Assembly (NCBI GenBank): GCA_031550975.1
Contig: JAVBOC010000011.1
Span: 1 to 64,000 of the forward strand
DNA: 64,000 nt
Reading direction: 5' to 3'
Origin: UBA947 sp031550975
GTDB taxonomy: Bacteria; Cyanobacteriota; Vampirovibrionia; Gastranaerophilales; Gastranaerophilaceae
Positions 43,735-52,703 of the stretch are shown here, piece by piece. Below the pieces are notes generated by a model. It was not told the origin of the DNA, searched no databases, and was given only the letters and a program-made list of their open reading frames with translations. The first letter of the stretch is position 1. The number at the start of each line of letters is the position of its first letter. The position numbers were made by a program, and so were the translations under genes.

Positions 43735-46700
43735 TTAAAGTTCTCCAAATGTTGCCGGTGTTTCAAAGAAATTGATATTCAATAACTCTGAATCAATATC
43801 CGATAACGTACGTTTCGGTGCTGAGCGGCGCATATCATCCATATCTGTCATCAAATCGACTTCAACGCCGTCTTTTTTCGCAACGGTGATGTCTAAGCCG
43901 ATAGACTGTAATTCGCGAACCAATACTTTGAATGATTCAGGAATACCAGGTCTTGGGATGTTGTCGCCTTTTACGATTGCTTCGTAAGCACGGTTTCTAC
44001 CATTAACATCATCGGATTTGATTGTTAACATTTCCTGCAATGTATAAGCAGCACCGTAAGCTTCAAGCGCCCAAACTTCCATCTCCCCGAAACGCTGTCC
44101 GCCGAATTGAGCTTTACCGCCCAATGGCTGCTGCGTTACAAGTGAGTAAGGACCTGTTGAACGTGCGTGAATTTTATCATCAACAAGGTGGACGAGTTTC
44201 AAGATATATGAAAGACCGACAGCAACAGGTTCATCAAAATATTCCCCTGTTCTTCCGTCGATAAGTCTTACTTTACCTGATTCTTCAACCCAGTCGCATC
44301 CGCTTTCTTTAATCCCGCGGATTAGTTCGGCTTTAGTTGCGATTTCAGATTGGTTATCGCCGTATCTTTCGTCGAATGAAGGAGCTTCGTAAAGATCGCC
44401 GGTTAGGTATGATGCTAAACCAAGCAATAATTCGTAAGTTTGACCTACGTTCATACGTGAAGGTACACCAAGCGGGTTCAACACGATATCAATCGGAGTA
44501 CCGTCTGGCAAGAAAGGCATATCTTCTTTTGGAAGAACTCTTGAAACGATACCTTTGTTTCCGTGACGGCCTGAAAGTTTGTCACCCACTGAAACTTTAC
44601 GTTTCTGTGCGATGTAAACTCTGATAACTGTGTTAGCCCCTGGTGGCAATTCGTCGCCTTTTTCTCTGTCGAATACTTTTACGTCAAGCACTCTGCCGCC
44701 CTCTCCGTGAGGAACGCGAAGAGAGTTATCTTTAACGTCTCTTGCTTTTTCCGCGAAGATTGCGCGAAGAAGTTTTTCTTCAGGCGGGTGTTCAGATTCA
44801 CCTTTCGGTGTAACTTTACCTACCAGAATATCGTCAGCATAAACTCTAGCCCCGATACGAACAATTCCGCGCTCGTCAAGGTGTCTTAAAGCGTCTTCGG
44901 AAACGTTCGGGATTTCACGAGTGATTTCTTCCGGTCCGAGTTTAGTCTGTCTTGCGTCTATTTCTAATTTTTCAATGTGAACTGATGTGAATACATCATC
45001 GTGTACGCAGCGTTCTGAGAGCAAAATCGCATCCTCATAGTTGTAACCTTCCCAAGGCATATACGCTACAAGAACGTTTTTACCTAACGAAAGTTCGCCG
45101 CCTTTTGTAGAAGCTCCGTCAGCGATAACCTGACCTGCTTCAACCTTCTGACCCTCTTTTACGATAGGTGTTTGGTTGATACAAGTATCTTGGTTACTTC
45201 TAACGTATTTCATTAATGTATGTAAGTGCGGATTGCCTGATTTGTCGCGGATAATAATTTCTTCGCCGACAACTCTTTCAACAACCCCGTCAACTTCTGC
45301 AACCGCAACCATTCCGGAGTCTTTCGCAGCACGAGCTTCAAGCCCTGTGCCAACAACCGGTCTTTGCGTAATCAACAACGGAACCGCTTGACGTTGCATG
45401 TTTGAACCCATTAACGCACGGTTTGCGTCGTCGTGCTCAATAAATGGAATCAATGAAGTCGCAACAGAGATGATTTGGATAGGAGAAACCCCTACGTAGT
45501 CAACCCTTTTTGACTCACCCAATGTGAATTCTGAACGGTAACGAACTGGTACATATTCAGATTTAAATCCGCCGTCTTTAGCGATAGGAACGTCAGATGG
45601 TGCAACACGGAAGTTTTCGTCTTCGTCTGCGGTCAGGTAGTGAACTTCATCTGTAACGATGCCGTCTTTAACAACAAAGAACGGAGATTCAACGAAACCG
45701 TAGTCGTTAACTTTCGCGTGAGTCGCTAACGAACCGATAAGACCCGCATTCGGACCTTCCGGAGTTTCGATAGGACAAATACGTCCGTAGTGTGAAGGGT
45801 GAATATCACGAACCGCGAACCCTGCACGTTCTCTCATCAAGCCGCCAGGTCCAAGAGCTGAAATACGACGTTTGTGAGTCAATTCAGCAAGTGGGTTTGT
45901 TTGGTCCATGAACTGTGATAATTGCGAAGAACCGAAGAACTCTTTTAACGAAGCTACTAAAGGCTTTGTATTTAAAAGGTTCAATGGTGTCAAAGTTTCG
46001 CTATCTTGTAGTGTCATTCTTTCTTTTACGATTCTCTCGATTCTTGAAAGACCAACTCTGAATTGGTTTTGGAGCAATTCACCAACTGAACGGATACGAC
46101 GGTTTCCGAGGTGGTCGATATCATCAACCGCGCCTTCGTCGTAAGTTAAGTTGATTAAGTACTCAACTGACGCTACGATATCCTGAACAGAAAGCGTTCT
46201 TTGTGAAGCCGGTACGTTCAGGTTCAATTTTTTGTTTAATTTATAACGACCTACACGTCCGATGTCGTATTTTTTCTCGTCAAAGAAACGCGCTTCAAGA
46301 ATTGAGCGGCCGCCTTGAGGAGACGCAGGATCGCCAGGACGAAGTTTTTTGTAAACTTCAATCAACGCATCATCGGTTGTTTCGGTTGTGTCTTTGTCTA
46401 AGGTCTTTTTCAAGAATTCGAAGTGAGTAAACAGAGTTTCCATCTCAGAAACAGTGATGCCCATTGCTTTCAATAAAGTTGTAGCAAGGATTTTTCTGTT
46501 TTTGTCGATTTTAACGTAGATTAAATCGTTAGCATCTGTTTCAATTTTCAACCACGCACCACGGTTAGGAATCATTGTCGCGTTGTAAAGACGTTTTCCT
46601 GCAGGTGAGATTTCACGTTTGAAATAAACACCAGGAGAACGAACGATTTGCGATACAATAACACGCTCAGCGCCATTGACGATGAACGTACCTTTGTCAG

Positions 46701-47052
46701 TCATAGTCGGGATGTCGCCGATGTAGACTTCTTGTTCTTTGATTTCCCCGCTGTCACGGTTAACAAGTCTCACCATTACGCGAAGCTGTTTAGCATAAGT
46801 CGTATCGTGAATTCTTGCTTCTTCGATTGTATACTTTGCGTTATCGAAAGTATAGTTTGGTAGGAAGTGCAATTCCATACGTCCTGTATAGTCTTTAATA
46901 GGGCTGAAAGACAGTAACTCCTCTTTCAAACCTTCTTTTAAAAACCATTCAAACGATTTTTTTTGCACCTCAATTAAATCCGGCAAGTCATCCAATCTGG
47001 TGTGGGGTATGCCCATTGGAGTAACTCGTTTTGCGTATTTCGTATCAGACAT
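43735..47052 (-). CDS. rpoB: RNA polymerase subunit beta
   Basis: The 1105-residue beta subunit. The rifampicin-pocket region FFGSSQLSQFMDQTNPLAEL is clear, with THKRRISALGPGG after it. GEGGRVLDVKVF, KVSVGDKLSGRHGNKGIVSR and the C-terminal KAQFGGQRFGEMEVWALEAY are also present. The length is typical for Cyanobacteria, which lack the large insertions of proteobacterial RpoB. It leads the rpoB-rpoC1-rpoC2 operon; rplJ and rplL are not upstream. A GC-rich leader of about 200 nt precedes the ATG. The stop is directly followed by a palindromic repeat. Confidence 0.98.
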   Translation of the reverse strand: MSDTKYAKRVTPMGIPHTRLDDLPDLIEVQKKSFEWFLKEGLKEELLSFSPIKDYTGRMELHFLPNYTFDNAKYTIEEARIHDTTYAKQLRVMVRLVNRDSGEIKEQEVYIGDIPTMTDKGTFIVNGAERVIVSQIVRSPGVYFKREISPAGKRLYNATMIPNRGAWLKIETDANDLIYVKIDKNRKILATTLLKAMGITVSEMETLFTHFEFLKKTLDKDTTETTDDALIEVYKKLRPGDPASPQGGRSILEARFFDEKKYDIGRVGRYKLNKKLNLNVPASQRTLSVQDIVASVEYLINLTYDEGAVDDIDHLGNRRIRSVGELLQNQFRVGLSRIERIVKERMTLQDSETLTPLNLLNTKPLVASLKEFFGSSQLSQFMDQTNPLAELTHKRRISALGPGGLMRERAGFAVRDIHPSHYGRICPIETPEGPNAGLIGSLATHAKVNDYGFVESPFFVVKDGIVTDEVHYLTADEDENFRVAPSDVPIAKDGGFKSEYVPVRYRSEFTLGESKRVDYVGVSPIQIISVATSLIPFIEHDDANRALMGSNMQRQAVPLLITQRPVVGTGLEARAAKDSGMVAVAEVDGVVERVVGEEIIIRDKSGNPHLHTLMKYVRSNQDTCINQTPIVKEGQKVEAGQVIADGASTKGGELSLGKNVLVAYMPWEGYNYEDAILLSERCVHDDVFTSVHIEKLEIDARQTKLGPEEITREIPNVSEDALRHLDERGIVRIGARVYADDILVGKVTPKGESEHPPEEKLLRAIFAEKARDVKDNSLRVPHGEGGRVLDVKVFDREKGDELPPGANTVIRVYIAQKRKVSVGDKLSGRHGNKGIVSRVLPKEDMPFLPDGTPIDIVLNPLGVPSRMNVGQTYELLLGLASYLTGDLYEAPSFDERYGDNQSEIATKAELIRGIKESGCDWVEESGKVRLIDGRTGEYFDEPVAVGLSYILKLVHLVDDKIHARSTGPYSLVTQQPLGGKAQFGGQRFGEMEVWALEAYGAAYTLQEMLTIKSDDVNGRNRAYEAIVKGDNIPRPGIPESFKVLVRELQSIGLDITVAKKDGVEVDLMTDMDDMRRSAPKRTLSDIDSELLNINFFETPATFGEL

Positions 47053-47292
47053 TAAATTACCTCGTCTAAAGTTATGTATTACTGCTATTTTCTCGGAAAA
47101 GGTGAAAAGCCTACTGCCGTTGGGTTTTCCGTTCGGTGGTCTGTTCGGTTCGCTGCGTTTTTAGTCTTGTCCCGGGCCTCCCCGTATTCGTCTAAACTGC
47201 CCGCTCCCCGCAACTTTTACCGGCCCCCGGCTCCAGCTTGCAAAAGATTATTGCATATTAATTAAGCGTACTATAAACATATATGTAGTCAA
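47053..47292 (-). promoter_or_regulatory. GC-rich leader and possible promoter of rpoB
   Basis: A -35-like TTGACT (minus strand, 47292-47287) is followed 16 nt later by a weak TACGCT. The next 200 nt are far richer in G and C than the surroundings (47150-47245), with several short complementary segments. A regulatory RNA structure for the polymerase operon is possible. The remaining 47293-47530 is AT-rich spacer where I see no gene. Confidence 0.4.
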
Positions 47293-47530
47293 TGAAAATA
47301 AGGGTAATCTTTCTGTAATGTAAATTTTTTGTTACAATCTGTTATATTGGCATAAATAAAGGGTTATGGCTGAATGCAAATGAAAGCTGTCCCAAAATAT
47401 TTACCTCTATTGTAAAAAATTGTTACGAATGGTTTTCCGGCATGCAAAAAATATTTTTATGCGTTTTAAATGAGGAGTGAAGTCGTAAAAAAGTATTAGA
47501 TTTTGGTCTTAAATTCAGGGAACAAACTGC

Positions 47531-48013
47531 ATGAATGTTAATACGAATTATTCAATAAATACCCGCCCACAAGCCAATCCTGCCTTTGGGAAATTGGTTA
47601 TTGGAGAGACACACAATCAAGCAATGAGAAGTTTTAAGACTGCTGTAAAGAAATTTAAAACCCCGGAAGAGCGAAGCGAAGTTAGAAACTTATTTAGAGT
47701 GTTGATAAATAAAGCTGCTCCAAGTGAGGACTTTAAGCTTCATATAGGTGGCTCTAATAATGATTTATTTGATATAAAGCTTGAATACTTGCCCCCTAGA
47801 GGTGCTTCAGATAAACAAGAGATCATATATCCTGTTAAGATAACTAGCGGCTATAACTTAAAACATTTTTTAAAAGAATTTTTAAAAAATGTAGACTATA
47901 TAGAAACTGATGTTGCAAACGCAGCTAGAAGAGTGGAAGCTGGGTTTGATGTCCCTTCTGCGGCTAATGCTTCGTTAATTCATGGGCGCTATCGTCCTGA
48001 GCCAACTTCGTGA
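47531..48013 (+). CDS. hypothetical protein with N-terminal PAFGK motif
   Basis: A 160-residue soluble protein. It begins with an Asn/Thr-rich stretch leading to NPAFGKL (residues 17-23), the Phe-centred motif shared with several unrelated proteins in this window. The rest is mixed alpha/beta with EVRNLFRVLINKAAPSEDF and no known domain. No signal peptide. Its end overlaps the promoter of the next gene. Confidence 0.7.
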   Translation: MNVNTNYSINTRPQANPAFGKLVIGETHNQAMRSFKTAVKKFKTPEERSEVRNLFRVLINKAAPSEDFKLHIGGSNNDLFDIKLEYLPPRGASDKQEIIYPVKITSGYNLKHFLKEFLKNVDYIETDVANAARRVEAGFDVPSAANASLIHGRYRPEPTS

Positions 48014-48019
48014 TATAAT
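48011..48019 (+). promoter_or_regulatory. extended -10, probable leaderless start
   Basis: TGATATAAT ends 7 nt before the ATG at 48027; no ribosome binding site is present. This supports the 48027 start over the longer frame from 47982. Confidence 0.65.
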
Positions 48020-48026
48020 TAATTAT

Positions 48027-48803
48027 ATGAAAAAGGTTGTTTTAATTTTAGTTGGTTTTTTGTTGGCACAAGCTGCACTCGCAGAGGATTTGACGCCTGT
48101 AAAACTTGCGGAGCCTGATAGTGTAACCAAAGTCGAAGACGCGCAAGAATCGGTCGCGCCATCTAAGGAAATTTCTGAGGCAAGTGAAGAAGCTGTTGAC
48201 GCTGACGTAGCCCAAGCAGAAGCCCAAGATTGTGCTTGTACGGAAGATTGCCCTGACGATGTTGCAGTGCCCCTGCAAGCAGTAGTAATCTTTGACTGGC
48301 CGGATTTAACCCAAGCCGAACGTGATGAGCGAATTGAAGAATACCGCGCTGCGATTTTTGGTCCTGATCCGGTCTCAAAATATAATAAAGTTGCGTGCTT
48401 GGAACAATACGAAGATTATTTAAAAGATTTCGATTTCAAAGAAAATCTTTGGACAGTTCGTAATCAAGGATCTGCCACTGAGAAAGCTAATCTGTGTGCG
48501 TTCTACTGGAAAGAAGTTTTGGTTTCTTACGCTGTGCAGTATAAAAATGATATGCGAACAGTCTACTATTACAACTTAAAAGGCACCTTGCAATATGTGG
48601 ATGTAATTAGCGAAGACTATCCGAATTTCCCATATACTTCCGTGCAATACCGTGCCAACGGAAAGCTAGTGAGCGGAATATATTTCGCTTCGCGCGACAT
48701 GCAATATATGTATGAGCCCAACGGAGATTTTCAAGGTATTTGGTATAAGGAAAACATGTACAACCGCAAGGGTAAAAAGTCGCTTACCCGCACTAACTGG
48801 TAG
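48027..48803 (+). CDS. secreted hypothetical protein
   Basis: A 258-residue exported protein. A signal peptide (KKVVLILVGFLLAQAALA) is followed by an acidic low-complexity stretch with CACTEDC. A C-terminal domain of about 160 residues is rich in Tyr and Trp (YYYNLKGTLQYVDVISEDYP). No family was recognised; such domains with short Tyr/Asp repeats resemble beta-rich surface modules. ATG 48027 is chosen since the signal peptide and the -10 fit it. Confidence 0.75.
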   Translation: MKKVVLILVGFLLAQAALAEDLTPVKLAEPDSVTKVEDAQESVAPSKEISEASEEAVDADVAQAEAQDCACTEDCPDDVAVPLQAVVIFDWPDLTQAERDERIEEYRAAIFGPDPVSKYNKVACLEQYEDYLKDFDFKENLWTVRNQGSATEKANLCAFYWKEVLVSYAVQYKNDMRTVYYYNLKGTLQYVDVISEDYPNFPYTSVQYRANGKLVSGIYFASRDMQYMYEPNGDFQGIWYKENMYNRKGKKSLTRTNW

Positions 48804-48830
48804 GGGTAAATATTTTGGAGTTGTTTAAAA

Positions 48831-48948
48831 AGCCCAGTAAACTAGATTGTAAACTTCTGTAACAACTATCGGGCTCCTTGAAATCCTGATGGGTTTAAAT
48901 CCTTAATATAAGCATGTCCGTTTTGCAAAATTAAGAGCCCAAAGGAGC
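48831..48948 (+). promoter_or_regulatory. leader with competing pairings around the ribosome binding site
   Basis: GCTCCTT (48873-48879) is the exact complement of the ribosome binding site AAGGAGC (48942-48948). The same region, GGGCT (48871-48875), can instead pair with AGCCC (48831-48835) upstream, or GGGCTC with GAGCCC (48935-48940). AAATCC/GGGTTT (48881-48886/48891-48896) adds a hairpin. The pairings exclude each other, as in a riboswitch or thermosensor; no known class was recognised. Confidence 0.5.
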
Positions 48949-48953
48949 ACACA

Positions 48954-49745
48954 ATGAGTTTTCCGTATAACTTCGGAACAAATGCTTTGAGATTTGACCC
49001 TGTTTACGCGCCGTTTACTGAAACGGTTGGCGGAGGGGGAAATGCTGCTGAGCCTTTGCCTTTGGTTAAGAAGACGGCTAAAAATAACAGAGCATTATTT
49101 ACTGAAGCAGAGTTAGAAAAGCTTGCTGCCGACAGAAACAAAAGAGCTAATAACCAAAACAGTTTGTTACAAAATGCGGCAAATGAGCTTGGCAACTTAC
49201 GGGTTGACGAAAAATATATCCCGGGAAGTGCGCGGGTCGGCAATCAATTTGTGAATAAATACAACAGACCTGCTTTTGCAATCGAAGAAGCTGCCGGTAA
49301 AGAAATCATAACAAGTATCGGTAGAGAATATAAATACAAACAAACGACCGTTGGAAATCAAGTTGTCGAAGAGCTTTTCACTAAGGGAGGCAAGCTTTGG
49401 GTAGAAAAAACCGCTATCGGAAAAGACGTCACTATTAACAGATATGACGAAAATGGAAAACTTTGCGAGATTGAAAAGTCAGATGTGACTGAAAAACGTC
49501 ACAAAAATGGCAGATTAAAAGAGAGTAAAAATTCTTTAAAAATATTTGACCACGATAGCAACTTGCTGCGAAGCGACATCACTACCGAGAAATTTGATGA
49601 GGACGGAAGGCTTGCAAAAACAGAAATTCGCCTGAAAAAATACGACGACAACCGAAAACTTTTACAAGACGACTTAAATGTGTATCTTTATTCGTATGAT
49701 TACGAAGGCAATATGTTTATTGAAGAACTTGCCAAGAATAAATAA
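48954..49745 (+). CDS. hypothetical protein with YwqK/RHS-like repeats
   Basis: A 263-residue protein with an N-terminal disordered part. From about residue 150 there are short repeats of the form NRYDENGKLCEIEK, EKRHKNGRLKESKN, EKFDEDGRLAKTEI and KKYDDNRKL, spaced by 18-25 residues. These are like the YD/MORN-type repeats in YwqK and RHS-related proteins. No signal peptide. Strong ribosome binding site (AAAGGAGC) that its leader can mask. Function unknown. Confidence 0.7.
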   Translation: MSFPYNFGTNALRFDPVYAPFTETVGGGGNAAEPLPLVKKTAKNNRALFTEAELEKLAADRNKRANNQNSLLQNAANELGNLRVDEKYIPGSARVGNQFVNKYNRPAFAIEEAAGKEIITSIGREYKYKQTTVGNQVVEELFTKGGKLWVEKTAIGKDVTINRYDENGKLCEIEKSDVTEKRHKNGRLKESKNSLKIFDHDSNLLRSDITTEKFDEDGRLAKTEIRLKKYDDNRKLLQDDLNVYLYSYDYEGNMFIEELAKNK

Positions 49746-49749
49746 TCTC

Positions 49750-50313
49750 TTATTCCGCGCAATTAATTAGTGTATAGGCGTTAAAATCAACATTGCCAAA
49801 GATTAGTTTCATGTAATGGTCATTTTGTTGGCTGATTAATTTCACAAAAAGAAGCTCTTTTTGACCAAAATCGTCTTCGGTTTCGACCGCCGGAATTTGT
49901 GCGACTAAGTCGTGCGCTTGGAAAAGCTTTAAAACCGGTTTGCCGTCAACTTTTTCGCCTTTGACCTGATAATGTCCGACAGGAATCAGGTCACCGTTCG
50001 GAGCCTGCAAGTCAAGCGGGATAAGTAAAATTGGCAGATCAACTTTGGTACCCACAATGCCGTCAGTTTCGTTGCTTTGACGATACATTTCGCCTTTTGG
50101 GATGTTTTTGTTCTTCTTTTTCTTTTTTTTGCTTGCTAATGCTTGTTCAAATTCTTTGTCAGAAAAGAATTGCTGCTTGCCTTGGACGTCTTGAGATTGA
50201 GCACCGAAATTATCCCAAAGGCTTCCATCACCACTCATTTCATCAGCGAATGCGTGTGGAACGAATGCGGCGGTAAATATAAGTATGCATAAAATTACAA
50301 AAAACTTCTTCAT
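49750..50313 (-). CDS. secreted hypothetical protein
   Basis: A 187-residue exported protein with a signal peptide (residues 1-23, ending AFADEM) and a lysine-run linker (ASKKKKKKNKN, about 60-70). A compact C-terminal domain with LPILLIPLDLQAPNGDLIPV follows. No family was recognised. A TAAAAT 6 nt before the ATG and no ribosome binding site suggest a leaderless transcript. Convergent with the repeat-containing protein, 4 nt apart. Confidence 0.75.
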   Translation of the reverse strand: MKKFFVILCILIFTAAFVPHAFADEMSGDGSLWDNFGAQSQDVQGKQQFFSDKEFEQALASKKKKKKNKNIPKGEMYRQSNETDGIVGTKVDLPILLIPLDLQAPNGDLIPVGHYQVKGEKVDGKPVLKLFQAHDLVAQIPAVETEDDFGQKELLFVKLISQQNDHYMKLIFGNVDFNAYTLINCAE

Positions 50314-50372
50314 GCCTATATTTTAATGTTTTTTTTGCAAAAGTAAACCATCATTTGGTTGAGTGTTGCCCC

Positions 50373-50453
50373 GTCATTCTGAGCTTTGCGAAGAATCTCA
50401 ATGCTTGCGCAAATGGCAACGACTTTGAGATGTTTCGCTTTGCTCAACATGAC
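50373..50453. repeat. interspersed palindromic repeat
   Basis: Arms GTCATTCTGAGCTTTGCG (from 50373) and CGCTTTGCTCAACATGAC (to 50453) are imperfect inverted copies, with GAATCTCAA/TTGAGATGTT inside. It lies between the sigma-factor stop and the divergent secreted-protein start. Confidence 0.75.
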
Positions 50454-50465
50454 GTAAAATATTGC

Positions 50466-51368
50466 CTAATCAATATATCCAGCCAAAAGCTCTTGGCCGC
50501 GCATTTTCTTAAGCGCGCGAAGCTCGGTTTGACGGATGCATTCTTTGGTTACACCATAAATATTGCCGATTTCTTCAAGGGTGTATTTTACTGTATCGTC
50601 AAGCCCAAAGCGCATTTTTATTACATCGCGTTCGCGCTCTTTTAGGTTTTCTATTACTGAAGTGAGGTCGTGCTTGAGGTTCTCAAGTTCAACTGCTTTG
50701 AACACTGATGCTTTTTGATCTTCAAGGATGTCAGCGACATTCATCTCTCTGCCTTCAGAATTTTCTGCGCTGTTTTCGATAGAAATAGTTTTTGAATAAG
50801 CAGACAAGAAAGTGTCGATTTTTTCTGCCGGAATATTCATTTTCTTCGCTACTTCGGCGGTTTTAACCTGGCAGTTGTTTTCGCGCTCCATTTGAGCTTT
50901 TACTTTTGAGAATTTTGATAGTGTTTCTTGGATATAAACAGGGATTTTCATCGCATGACCTTGTTCAGAAATAGCTTTAAACATTGACTGTTTAATCCAC
51001 CAGCTTGCGTAAGTCGCAAACTTGTAACCCAGTCTGTAGTTGAATTTTTCTGCCGCAACCATAAGGCCAAGATTTCCTTCTTGAATCAAATCAATTAGAG
51101 GCAACGGTGAGGTGTGGATGACTTTTTTGGCAACAGTTACAACAAGCTTTAAATTTGCCTGGATAAGTTTTTTCTTCGCCTCTGTGTCGCCATCTTTAAT
51201 AAGTTTAGCAAGTCGACGTTCTTCTGCGGTGCTCAAGGCTCTGTAATCGGAAATTTCTTTTAAATAAGCGGAAAGGGCTGTGTCTTCGCTGGATTCTAAA
51301 ACTTCATTTTTTGCGGGGTTGGTAAATTCATACGGCTTCTTCATTTGAACTACTTCATCTCTTCTCAT
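50466..51368 (-). CDS. RNA polymerase sigma-70 family factor
   Basis: A 300-residue sigma factor with regions 1.2 to 4. Region 2 has LVVTVAKKVIHTSPLPLIDL, QEGNLGLMVAAEKFNYRLGY and FATYASWWIKQSMFKAI. Region 4 ends with EEIGNIYGVTKECIRQTELR. It lacks region 1.1 and is short, so a group 2-like or alternative housekeeping-type factor is likely. A ribosome binding site AAGGAG and a consensus promoter 150 nt upstream support the start. It lies near rpoZ and 3.5 kb from rpoB. Confidence 0.93.
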   Translation of the reverse strand: MRRDEVVQMKKPYEFTNPAKNEVLESSEDTALSAYLKEISDYRALSTAEERRLAKLIKDGDTEAKKKLIQANLKLVVTVAKKVIHTSPLPLIDLIQEGNLGLMVAAEKFNYRLGYKFATYASWWIKQSMFKAISEQGHAMKIPVYIQETLSKFSKVKAQMERENNCQVKTAEVAKKMNIPAEKIDTFLSAYSKTISIENSAENSEGREMNVADILEDQKASVFKAVELENLKHDLTSVIENLKERERDVIKMRFGLDDTVKYTLEEIGNIYGVTKECIRQTELRALKKMRGQELLAGYID

Positions 51369-51520
51369 AAAAAACTCCTTCTTAGTTCTGGTGCGCGGCA
51401 GGCTCCTGCGCTCGCATTAAACGAGTCTGCGTCTGCCGTCGACTTTTCGTCGCCAGACTATACTCTCTGCTCGCTTGCACAAATACACGGGTAAATATAA
51501 AAACACGGGGATATATATTT

Positions 51521-51549
51521 AGTATATACCACAATATATACTTTATCAA
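51521..51549 (-). promoter_or_regulatory. promoter of the sigma-factor gene
   Basis: Minus-strand TTGATA (51549-51544), 17-nt spacer, TATACT (51526-51521). It is followed by a GC-rich leader of about 145 nt with hairpins (such as CGAC/GTCG and GCAGG/CCTGC) and a short open frame ending 13 nt before the sigma start. Confidence 0.75.
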
Positions 51550-51568
51550 CCCATGCGTTAACAAATGT

Positions 51569-52369
51569 TTACAAACAGCTAATGATTTCTAGTAAAAGCC
51601 CTTTAAAATCGCCTTTTGCGCGGGCTGCTGTTTGAACAACTTCTTTGTGTGAAAGAGTTTGTGCTGAAGTTCCGGATGCCGAATTTGTCACACAGCTTAT
51701 GCCCAATACTTTTATCCCTGAGGCGTTCGCGACGATTGCTTCAGGCACGGTTGACATCCCGACAGCATCAGCGCCAAGTAGTCTTGCCATTTTGATTTCT
51801 GCGGGGGTTTCATAGCTCGGGCCGGTAAACGCCGCGTAAACTCCTTTTTGGATATCAATATTGAGTTTCTTAGCGCATTTTGAAGCTAAATCAATTAAAT
51901 CTTTTTTATAAATTTCACTCATATCAGGGAAACGCTCGCCGCAATCCACGTCGTGCTGCCCTATTAGAGGGTTTGTCCCCATAAGATTTAAGTGGTCTGT
52001 AATTAACATCAAGTCAGCAGGATGGAAGCTTTCATTAACCGCACCGGCTGCGTTTGTGAGGATTAAGGTTTTTACCCCAAGGGCTTTTAAAACTTTAATC
52101 GGGTAAACAACGTCACACATTTTGTGGCCTTCATAAAAATGGTTGCGGCCTTGCATAAAAACTACGTTCTTACCATTTACCCGAGCAAAAACCAGTCTGC
52201 CCTTGTGGCCGACAACGCCCGAACTTACAAACCCGGGGATTTCGTCGTAAGGAATTGCAAAATCACAGTATTCATCTGCAAGTTCACCAAGACCGGAGCC
52301 TAAAACAATCCCAATTTCCGGGACAAAGCCATTTGTCTTTTGGTTTATAAAATCAATAGCGCTTTTCAT
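51569..52369 (-). CDS. punA: purine-nucleoside phosphorylase
   Basis: Splits purine nucleosides with phosphate to base and (deoxy)ribose 1-phosphate, for salvage. The 266-residue trimeric-type enzyme has the phosphate-binding GIVLGSGLGELAD, MQGRNHFYEGHKM, LILTNAAGAVN and GPSYETPAEIKMAR. The start follows rpoZ by 5 nt and is probably translated as part of an rpoZ-punA unit. A second salvage gene, upp, lies at 58 kb. Confidence 0.95.
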   Translation of the reverse strand: MKSAIDFINQKTNGFVPEIGIVLGSGLGELADEYCDFAIPYDEIPGFVSSGVVGHKGRLVFARVNGKNVVFMQGRNHFYEGHKMCDVVYPIKVLKALGVKTLILTNAAGAVNESFHPADLMLITDHLNLMGTNPLIGQHDVDCGERFPDMSEIYKKDLIDLASKCAKKLNIDIQKGVYAAFTGPSYETPAEIKMARLLGADAVGMSTVPEAIVANASGIKVLGISCVTNSASGTSAQTLSHKEVVQTAARAKGDFKGLLLEIISCL

Positions 52370-52374
52370 GCAAA

Positions 52375-52614
52375 CTATCCAACTAGGCGATTATCATCCG
52401 CTTCAGAAGCTTTAACCATTATTGCGTGTTCAATAGGGCTTTCTTTTTTATAGCTGCTTTCAAAATTTTCTTCAAAATTAAAATCATCGCGAGCTTTTTT
52501 AGCTTGAGTTTCATCAACAAGTTTTTTAGCAAGTTCAGCGATTTCGTATACTAATTGATATCTGTTTTCTGTGTTTTCGTTTAAGTCCCAAGCAACTTTA
52601 ATTATTTGATCCAT
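52375..52614 (-). CDS. rpoZ: RNA polymerase omega subunit
   Basis: A 79-residue protein with the omega core: TENRYQLVYEIAELAKKLVD (compare SNRYR...ANRAK in cyanobacterial omega) and the later ESPIEHAIMVKASE. The ATG at 52614 is chosen over the longer open frame because AAAGG is 7 nt upstream and the family begins here. It promotes polymerase assembly. It is transcribed from its own promoter with punA. Confidence 0.8.
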   Translation of the reverse strand: MDQIIKVAWDLNENTENRYQLVYEIAELAKKLVDETQAKKARDDFNFEENFESSYKKESPIEHAIMVKASEADDNRLVG

Positions 52615-52645
52615 CTTAAAACCTTTCATTTTTAGCTTTAGGCCT

Positions 52646-52674
52646 ATTGTATTATAGAGAAATCGAATAGTCAA
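52646..52674 (-). promoter_or_regulatory. promoter of rpoZ-punA
   Basis: Minus-strand TTGACT (52674-52669), 17-nt spacer and TACAAT (52651-52646). Confidence 0.65.
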
Positions 52675-52703
52675 GGAGTAGTTCGGGGGTAAAATATCTA
52701 AAG

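Noticed and set aside
47074..47265. 63-codon open frame on the plus strand in the rpoB leader
   Set aside because: Arg/Pro-rich composition from GC-rich DNA, no ribosome binding site; better explained as leader RNA of rpoB on the other strand.
47982..48026. Longer N-terminus for the secreted protein starting at 47982
   Set aside because: The extra 15 residues precede a complete signal peptide and run through the -10 element; ATG 48027 is better.
51382..51564. 60-codon frame before the sigma gene
   Set aside because: The first half lies upstream of the mapped-looking promoter, so the full frame would not be transcribed; only a short leader peptide near the end remains possible.
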